In this document: positions 23,671 to 28,833 of the stretch, piece after piece
Layout of the letters: every line of letters starts with the position of its first letter
Numbering within the stretch: position 1 is the stretch's first letter
NCBI GenBank assembly: GCA_020049615.1
Contig: JAIFKN010000056.1
Span: 1-28,833, forward strand
Length of the DNA: 28,833 nucleotides
Source: a bacterium
Lineage (GTDB): Bacteria > Planctomycetota > UBA11346
Reading direction: 5' to 3'
The notes under the pieces: model-generated
The model's database searches: none
What the model was told of the DNA's origin: nothing
Seen by the model: only the letters and a program-made list of their open reading frames with translations
Program-made: the position numbers and the translations under genes

Positions 23671-25026
23671 TGTCCGCAGCAACGAGCCGCCCTCTCCGGC
23701 ATTGATGCTGCGCAGGGCCGGCAGCCAGCGCAGAGCCAGGTACAGACCCGGCAGGCGGAGCACCAGGCTGAGCAGGAAGATGGTATGGTAGTGGCTGCCG
23801 GCGATGGGTGGAACCAGATCGATCAGCACGGTGCCGATGACCGTGCCGGCGACGATGCAGGCGGCGGCGACGGTGTTGAAGTAGCCGACCAGTTCGGCCC
23901 GGCGATCGCCGTCCGAGTGGGCGGTGAACAGCAAGGCGCCGATGGCGACCTCGGCCCCGGCCCAGGCGATGCCGGCGACCACCTCGTTCAGCAGCAGGAT
24001 CCACAGGCTCGTCGACAGGGCCCAGGCGATGGGCAGCAGCAGGATCAGCGCCATGCTGATGCGCAGCACGGCGCGTGGTCCGAACAGGTCGACCATCCGG
24101 CCGACCAGCGGATAGAACAGGATGCGTACCACCACGCTGGCGTAGAGCAGCAGGGTGTAGTCGAAGTCGCGCAGGCCGAGGCCGCCTTCCGCCTGCGGGG
24201 CGATCATGTAACTGGCGAAGAAGGGGCCGGCGACCATCACCCCGCCGACGAAGGTCGACCAGACCAGGGTCCAGCGTCCGGCATCGGTACGCGTGATCGT
24301 GCGGAGGAAACCGCCCAGGCCGGTGGCTGCTTCGGCTGAGCGGGCCGAAAGCGATTGCTGTCGCGGGCGCTCCGGCATCTCCGGCTGGCGCAGCAGGCAC
24401 CAGATGCTGGCCACGCGGCTGAAGGCGGCCACCAGCAGGATGGCCGACATGCCCCACGGTCCGGCATCCAACGGCAGGACATGCGCGATCCAGGCGAACA
24501 GACCGGCGAACAGCAGCTTGGTGACATTGAACAGGCGCATGCGCCGTGCCTGATAGCTGCCGCCGATGCTGCGAGGCACCAGTGAACTGGTCCAGCCGAC
24601 CCAAGCTGGACCGACCACGACGAAGCACAGGCCGATGAGGCAGATCATCGCCACCGCCAGCGGCACCGCCCAGGCCGCCTCCGGGGCATGGACCGGCAGC
24701 AGCAGCAGCAGCAGCGCCGCGACCTGGAGCCAGCCAGGGCGGATGGCCGCCCGCTTGGCGCCTCCGAGCTTGCGGATGAGCGTGCGGATCGCCGGCGACA
24801 AGGCGAACATGCCGATCTGCGGGATGATGGTCAGCAGGCCGATGACGAAGGCGGCGGCGCCGAGGCGGGTCTGCAGCAGCGGCACCATCCACACCTCGAT
24901 GGCCGCGAACATGCCGCCGACCACCCCGCCTTCGATCATCGCGTAGAACAGTCCGCGCCGTATCGGACCGCCGTGCCGCCACTGCCAGAACGGGACGCGC
25001 ATCCCGGCATCATGCCACGGAGTCAT
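23599..25026 (-). CDS. Major facilitator superfamily (MFS) transporter
   Basis: A 475-residue polytopic inner-membrane transporter with about 12 hydrophobic helices. Examples are AAAFVIGLLTIIPQIGMFAL, AVPLAVAMICLIGLCFVVVG, LRISMALILLLPIAWALSTS and AACIVAGTVIGTVLIDLVPP. A hydrophilic central loop near residues 220-245 (LRQPEMPERPRQQSLSARSA) divides the two halves, and a loop after TM8 reads RILFYPLVGRMVDLFGPRAV, the MFS G-x-x-x-D pattern. The substrate is not predictable. ATG 25026 gives a short N-terminus before the first helix; ATG 25002 is the alternative. It is divergent from the lipoyl-pathway gene with a 53-bp gap, and its 3' end overlaps the convergent membrane-protein gene. Confidence 0.85.
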   Translation of the reverse strand: MTPWHDAGMRVPFWQWRHGGPIRRGLFYAMIEGGVVGGMFAAIEVWMVPLLQTRLGAAAFVIGLLTIIPQIGMFALSPAIRTLIRKLGGAKRAAIRPGWLQVAALLLLLLPVHAPEAAWAVPLAVAMICLIGLCFVVVGPAWVGWTSSLVPRSIGGSYQARRMRLFNVTKLLFAGLFAWIAHVLPLDAGPWGMSAILLVAAFSRVASIWCLLRQPEMPERPRQQSLSARSAEAATGLGGFLRTITRTDAGRWTLVWSTFVGGVMVAGPFFASYMIAPQAEGGLGLRDFDYTLLLYASVVVRILFYPLVGRMVDLFGPRAVLRISMALILLLPIAWALSTSLWILLLNEVVAGIAWAGAEVAIGALLFTAHSDGDRRAELVGYFNTVAAACIVAGTVIGTVLIDLVPPIAGSHYHTIFLLSLVLRLPGLYLALRWLPALRSINAGEGGSLLRTLPGVELVSAFGRGLATLFRWPFD

Positions 25027-25079
25027 CCGGGGCAACCCACCCGGATTGCGTGGCCTTGCATGTCGCCAGAGTACGCCAC

Positions 25080-25811
25080 GTGATCCGCCTCCTGCCGATC
25101 CTGACAGCCGACGGTCCCGAGCAGATGGCCCGTGACGAGGCCCTGCTCGAGGTCGAGGGACCGCCAACCCTGCGCCTGTACCACTGGGATCCGCCGACCG
25201 TCTCGCTCGGCTGCTTCCAGGACCATGCCACCAGCACGGCTGCGTTGCCGTCGGGCACGGCTGTGGTCCGGCGCATCACCGGCGGCGGTGCGATCTGGCA
25301 CCAGCACGAGGTGACCTACTGCCTGGCCGGGACGCTCGGCCGCGACGGTCTGCCGGAGCGCGCCCGCGATCTCTACCCGTTGATCCATGGCGCGGCGCTG
25401 GCGGCGCTGGCCCGGCGCGGAGCCGGTCTGGCGCTGCAGCCGCTGTCGACCGGTGACCGCCGCTATCAGGCCGAGCCGCGCTGCTTCGCCAGTCCGGCCG
25501 TCGATGACCTGGTGCATGCCGACGGCGGCAAGGCGCTGGGCAGCGCGGCGCGGGCGCGCGGCGGCCGGGTTGTGCTGCACGGCAGTCTCAAGCTGGCGAG
25601 CAATCCGTGGGATGGCGATGTCGTCACCGGCTGCGGGCTGGACTGGGAGACGGCTGCGGCGGCGCTGCGCGAGGGGGTGTGCGGGGCGTTGCAGTTGCCG
25701 CTGGTTCCTGGTGCGTGGACGCCAGCCGAATTGGAGGCTGCGGCACGCATCCGTCAGGAACGCTACGGCAGTACGGCCTGGGTTGAACGTCGCGAAGGCC
25801 CGCGGCCATAG
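25080..25811 (+). CDS. Lipoate/octanoate protein transferase-ligase family enzyme (LipM/LplA-like)
   Basis: A 243-residue cofactor transferase of the biotin/lipoate protein ligase fold, attaching octanoate or lipoate to lipoyl domains of dehydrogenase complexes or GcvH. Motifs: RRITGGGAIWHQHEVTYCL at 64-82 (the RRxxGGGxxxH substrate-binding motif) and, further on, PRCFASP with Cys135 followed by DGGKALGSAARARGGRVVLH with Lys151. A Cys just before this Lys segment is the hallmark of LipM-type octanoyltransferases, whose Cys forms the acyl thioester; LplA ligases lack it. LipM is therefore more likely than a lipoate ligase, but not certain. GTG 25080 is chosen because it gives the family-like N-terminus IRLLPILTADGPEQMARDEA and follows AGAG by 8 bases; GTG 25050 is possible. 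Confidence 0.85.
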   Translation: MIRLLPILTADGPEQMARDEALLEVEGPPTLRLYHWDPPTVSLGCFQDHATSTAALPSGTAVVRRITGGGAIWHQHEVTYCLAGTLGRDGLPERARDLYPLIHGAALAALARRGAGLALQPLSTGDRRYQAEPRCFASPAVDDLVHADGGKALGSAARARGGRVVLHGSLKLASNPWDGDVVTGCGLDWETAAAALREGVCGALQLPLVPGAWTPAELEAAARIRQERYGSTAWVERREGPRP

Positions 25812-25892
25812 CTGGGAGGGTCGAGCACCAGCTCGACCACGGGGCGATTGCCTCCATTGCCACAGGGTCGAGCTGGCGCTCGACCCTCCCAG
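25812..25892. repeat. REP-like 27-nt inverted repeat between convergent lipM-like gene and ABC ATPase
   Basis: Arms at 25812-25838 and 25866-25892 are complementary over 27 bases with one mismatch, around a 27-base loop. The core GGTCGAGCTGGCGCTCGACC is itself nearly palindromic, so each arm can also fold on itself. The element exactly fills the 83-bp gap between two convergent stop codons. It looks like an interspersed extragenic palindrome and could act as a bidirectional terminator. The loop carries a sequence also found next to the 18.6-kb element. Confidence 0.75.
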
Positions 25893-25894
25893 GC

Positions 25895-26547
<653 letters not shown>

Positions 26548-26551
<4 letters not shown>

Positions 26552-27915
26552 CCGCCGCCCTCGCGCAGGGTGTCGATCGGCTGCACCCGCGAGGCGCGCC
26601 AGGCCGGCAGCAGCACGGCGAGCAGGCCGATGAAGGTCATCGAACCGATGAACAGCAGCGGGATCCACAGGTCGAAGCTGGTCGGGGCCTGCGGGGTGTA
26701 GAATACGCTCTCGGGGAAGAGCGAGAAACCGAAGGTGTCGGACAGCGGGTTGAGCAGGCCGAGCAGCCCCCAGCCGATGCCCCAGCCGAGCAGCCCGCCG
26801 CCCAGGCAGCAGGCCAGGCCGGCGGCGAGGAAGGCGCCAGCGAGGTCGCGGCGGCGGGCACCGAGGCCGCGCAGCACGCCGATGTCGTGACGCAGTTCCG
26901 CGACCATGGTCGAGAACACCGCGTAGATCACGAACACGGTCAGCAACTGGATGGCGATCATGCAGACAGTGAAGAGGTTGCGCTGGATCTCCATCATCTT
27001 GACCATGTTGCCGCGCAGATCGCGCCAGGTCAGGGCGCGCAGGCCGGTCGCCGTGGCGACGCTGGCGGCGACCTCGTCGATGTCGCTGCCGTCGGTTGCC
27101 AGACGATAGCCGCTGACCCGCGCCTGCCGGTCGCCCTTGGCCTGCATGCCGGCGAGGCGCTGCGCCAGCGGCAGGGGGGCGATCACCAGATAGCGGTCGA
27201 TCTCCAGCACGCCGGTGCCGATGGTGTCGGAGATCTCGGCGGTGACGCGGCCGACGGTGCCTCCGCTGCCGTTGGGCAGGGCCAGCTGGATGGTCTCGCC
27301 GGGGCGCATGCCGTGGGGGTAGAGCAGCTCGCGACCGCAGACCACGCCGGGGCGCGGTCGCTGCGCTGGCGGCAGGGCGACAGGCAGGCCGCCGATCGCG
27401 CTGGCGAGATGCAGGCCGGCCAGGGCGGTCGTCGCACGCCACCCCGGGGTGACGAAACCGCTGCCGCGTTCGTCGACCGGGATGGGCGGGGCGCGCAGTT
27501 CCAGCACCGGCTGCGGGTGCAGGATGGCGGGGTCGAGCCGGCCGAGTTGCGCGTCGAGCGCCCAGTCGACGCCCTGCACCTGGCTGGGGATGTTGCCGCG
27601 CAGGTCGTCGCCGGCTCCGGAACGCGAGAGGATGGCCCAGCTGTCGACCACCGGCGCCAGCCGCGCCACGCCGGGCACGTCGAGGATCGCCTGCCGGTTG
27701 GCTTCCGAGTCGCGCAGGCCCTGCATCGCCACCCGCGGCTGCACCACGATGTCGGCCTCGTAGGCGCGGGCGTTGACCGCCACCAGGCGGTACCAGCCCT
27801 GGACCAGGTCGACGATGACCACCGGCACGGCGACGGTCAGGGTGATCGCCGCCAGGGCCAGCCACGCCGCGCGGCGGCGCTTCAGCCAGCGGATACCGAG
27901 GTGGGCGGCAAGCAC
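26548..27915 (-). CDS. FtsX/LolC-like ABC transporter permease
   Basis: A 455-residue permease of the MacB/LolC/FtsX topology: one N-terminal membrane helix (AAWLALAAITLTVAVPVVIV), a ~270-residue periplasmic domain, then three C-terminal helices (FTVCMIAIQLLTVFVIYAVF; LAGAFLAAGLACCLGGGLLG; DLWIPLLFIGSMTFIGLLAV). The cytoplasmic coupling motif is ELRHDIGVLRGLGARRRDLA, and the C-terminal signature is PAWRASRVQPIDTLREG. Only one permease gene is present, so it may work as a homodimer with the LolD-like ATPase, unlike E. coli LolCDE, which uses two. The start is GTG 27915; no clear ribosome site precedes it. It begins 10 bases after the stop of the upstream antiporter gene. Confidence 0.88.
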
Positions 27916-27925
27916 GCGCCGCAGG

Positions 27926-28833
27926 CTAGGGGACGGGCGCGCTCACGGAAGGTGGTTGCGGGGTCGCCGGCCTGAGCGGCTGCGGATGCCAGCCCATCAG
28001 GAAAACCAGGGCGACGCAGCCGACGACGTAGGCCAGGCTGACATGCCAGCCGTGGCGCAGCCACGCCCCGACCGACTTGGCCTCGGGGAAGGTGTTGGAC
28101 AGGGCGACGCCGGCGCTGGAGCCGAACCACACCATCGAGCCGCCGAAGCCGACCGCGTAGGCCAGCATGCCCCAGTCGTAGTTGTCCTGGGCGATGGCCA
28201 GGGCGGTGAGCGGGATGTTGTCGAACACGGCGCTGACGAAGCCGAGGCCGCAGGCGGTCTGCCACGAAGGGGCCGGCAGTTTTTCGACCGGCATCATCGA
28301 GGCGCACAGCACCAGGGAGAGCAGGAAGATGCTGCCCTTGACCGCGCCGGGCATCAGCGACCAGTCCGGCTTGCGCAGCGGCACGCTGATCAGGATGGCC
28401 AGCCACACCGCGGCGCCGATCCATGGGAACAGGTCACCGATGTCGGCGCGCCAGGACGAGGCCAGCACGGTGTTCAGCAGCACGTTCATGCCGATGGCGC
28501 AGGCCAGGATCAGGCCGACGACGGCGAGCTGGCTCCAGTCGAGGCGCAGGCCGAACCGGGCGTCCTTCTGGATCGGCTGATGCGCCTGCTGCTGGCGGGC
28601 GGCGATGAACGCGACGATCAGCACGGCCACGCCGGCGCCGACATAGGCGTGCAGCACGTCGAGTGGCGAGGCGCCGCGGATCCACATCATCGTGGTGGTG
28701 GTGTCGCCGACCACGCTGCCGGCGCCGCCGGCGTTGCTGGCCGCGACGATGCCGGCCAGGAAGCCGATATGGACTCGCTTCTGGTAGACGACAGCGGCGA
28801 TGGTGCCGCCGATCATCGCGGCGGCGATGTTGT
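27926..28833 (-). CDS. nhaD: NhaD-type Na+/H+ antiporter, C-terminal part (5' end beyond the window)
   Basis: The last ~300 residues of an ion transporter of the arsenite-permease/NhaD superfamily, an inner-membrane antiporter exchanging Na+ (or Li+) for H+. The reading frame stays open to the window edge, so the N-terminal third is missing. The conserved segment ASNAGGAGSVVGDTTTTMMW matches the NhaD 'NAGGAWSPIGDVTTTMLW' pattern, with changes at W and PI. A second conserved element lies at SAVFDNIPLTALAIAQDNYD, the DNxP motif of the second inverted repeat. At least seven hydrophobic helices are visible. It is upstream of and close to the ABC exporter genes on the same strand, so co-transcription is possible. 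The symbol is tentative. Confidence 0.85.
   Translation of the reverse strand, partial: NIAAAMIGGTIAAVVYQKRVHIGFLAGIVAASNAGGAGSVVGDTTTTMMWIRGASPLDVLHAYVGAGVAVLIVAFIAARQQQAHQPIQKDARFGLRLDWSQLAVVGLILACAIGMNVLLNTVLASSWRADIGDLFPWIGAAVWLAILISVPLRKPDWSLMPGAVKGSIFLLSLVLCASMMPVEKLPAPSWQTACGLGFVSAVFDNIPLTALAIAQDNYDWGMLAYAVGFGGSMVWFGSSAGVALSNTFPEAKSVGAWLRHGWHVSLAYVVGCVALVFLMGWHPQPLRPATPQPPSVSAPVP

Overview
The window is a gene-dense, strongly GC-rich stretch of a bacterial chromosome. The organism is Gram-negative: it has an outer-membrane beta-barrel protein, an RND efflux system with a lipoprotein adaptor, and a Lol-type ABC exporter. An FHA-GAF-sigma54 activator beside a Ser/Thr kinase of the 'DWG' type (DWG in place of DFG), plus a PilT motor and a BBP2-like porin, point to the PVC group, most likely Planctomycetota. 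That is inference from gene style only. No rRNA, tRNA, CRISPR array, phage or transposase gene is visible.

Layout, left to right. (1) 1-2932: 3' part of an M3 oligopeptidase gene (+), overlapping the end of a convergent ribB-type gene (-). (2) 3027-8456 (+): a tightly overlapped heavy-metal efflux operon with a small secreted Cys/His protein, a CusB/CzcB-like lipoprotein adaptor, a CusA/CzcA-like RND pump and a His-rich secreted protein. (3) 8472-9944 (-): trpE. (4) 10110-13988 (-): a polyamine ABC uptake operon, transcribed potA-potB-potC-potD. (5) 14267-15330 (+): a porin gene broken by a one-base frameshift. (6) 15506-16817 (+): a two-gene unit with an unrecognised protein and a GbsR/MarR-type regulator. 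(7) 16912-18554 (-): dnaJ-grpE. (8) 18779-23670 (+): an FHA-GAF-sigma54 activator gene broken by an apparent 22-nt deletion, a Ser/Thr kinase, a PilT-like ATPase and a small membrane-anchored protein. (9) 23599-25026 (-): an MFS transporter. (10) 25080-25811 (+): a LipM/LplA-type lipoyl-pathway enzyme. (11) 25895-27915 (-): a LolD/LolC-type ABC exporter. (12) 27926-end (-): the C-terminal part of an NhaD-type Na+/H+ antiporter.

The genes are mostly familiar families. The more unusual content lies between them. Two long near-perfect inverted repeats sit in convergent gaps (16830-16889 and 25812-25892). A 153-bp MITE-like element (18628-18780) has ends carrying four-tract G-quadruplex motifs, one on each strand, and sits between divergent dnaJ and the FHA activator. 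A short sequence module is shared between that element and the 25.8-kb repeat. Two adjacent-region genes (porin, sigma54 activator) are frame-disrupted. Either the assembly has errors or this strain has lost these functions. I see no clear evidence of a wholly new multi-gene system. The metal-efflux operon with histidine-rich secreted proteins at both ends and no outer-membrane channel gene is the closest candidate.
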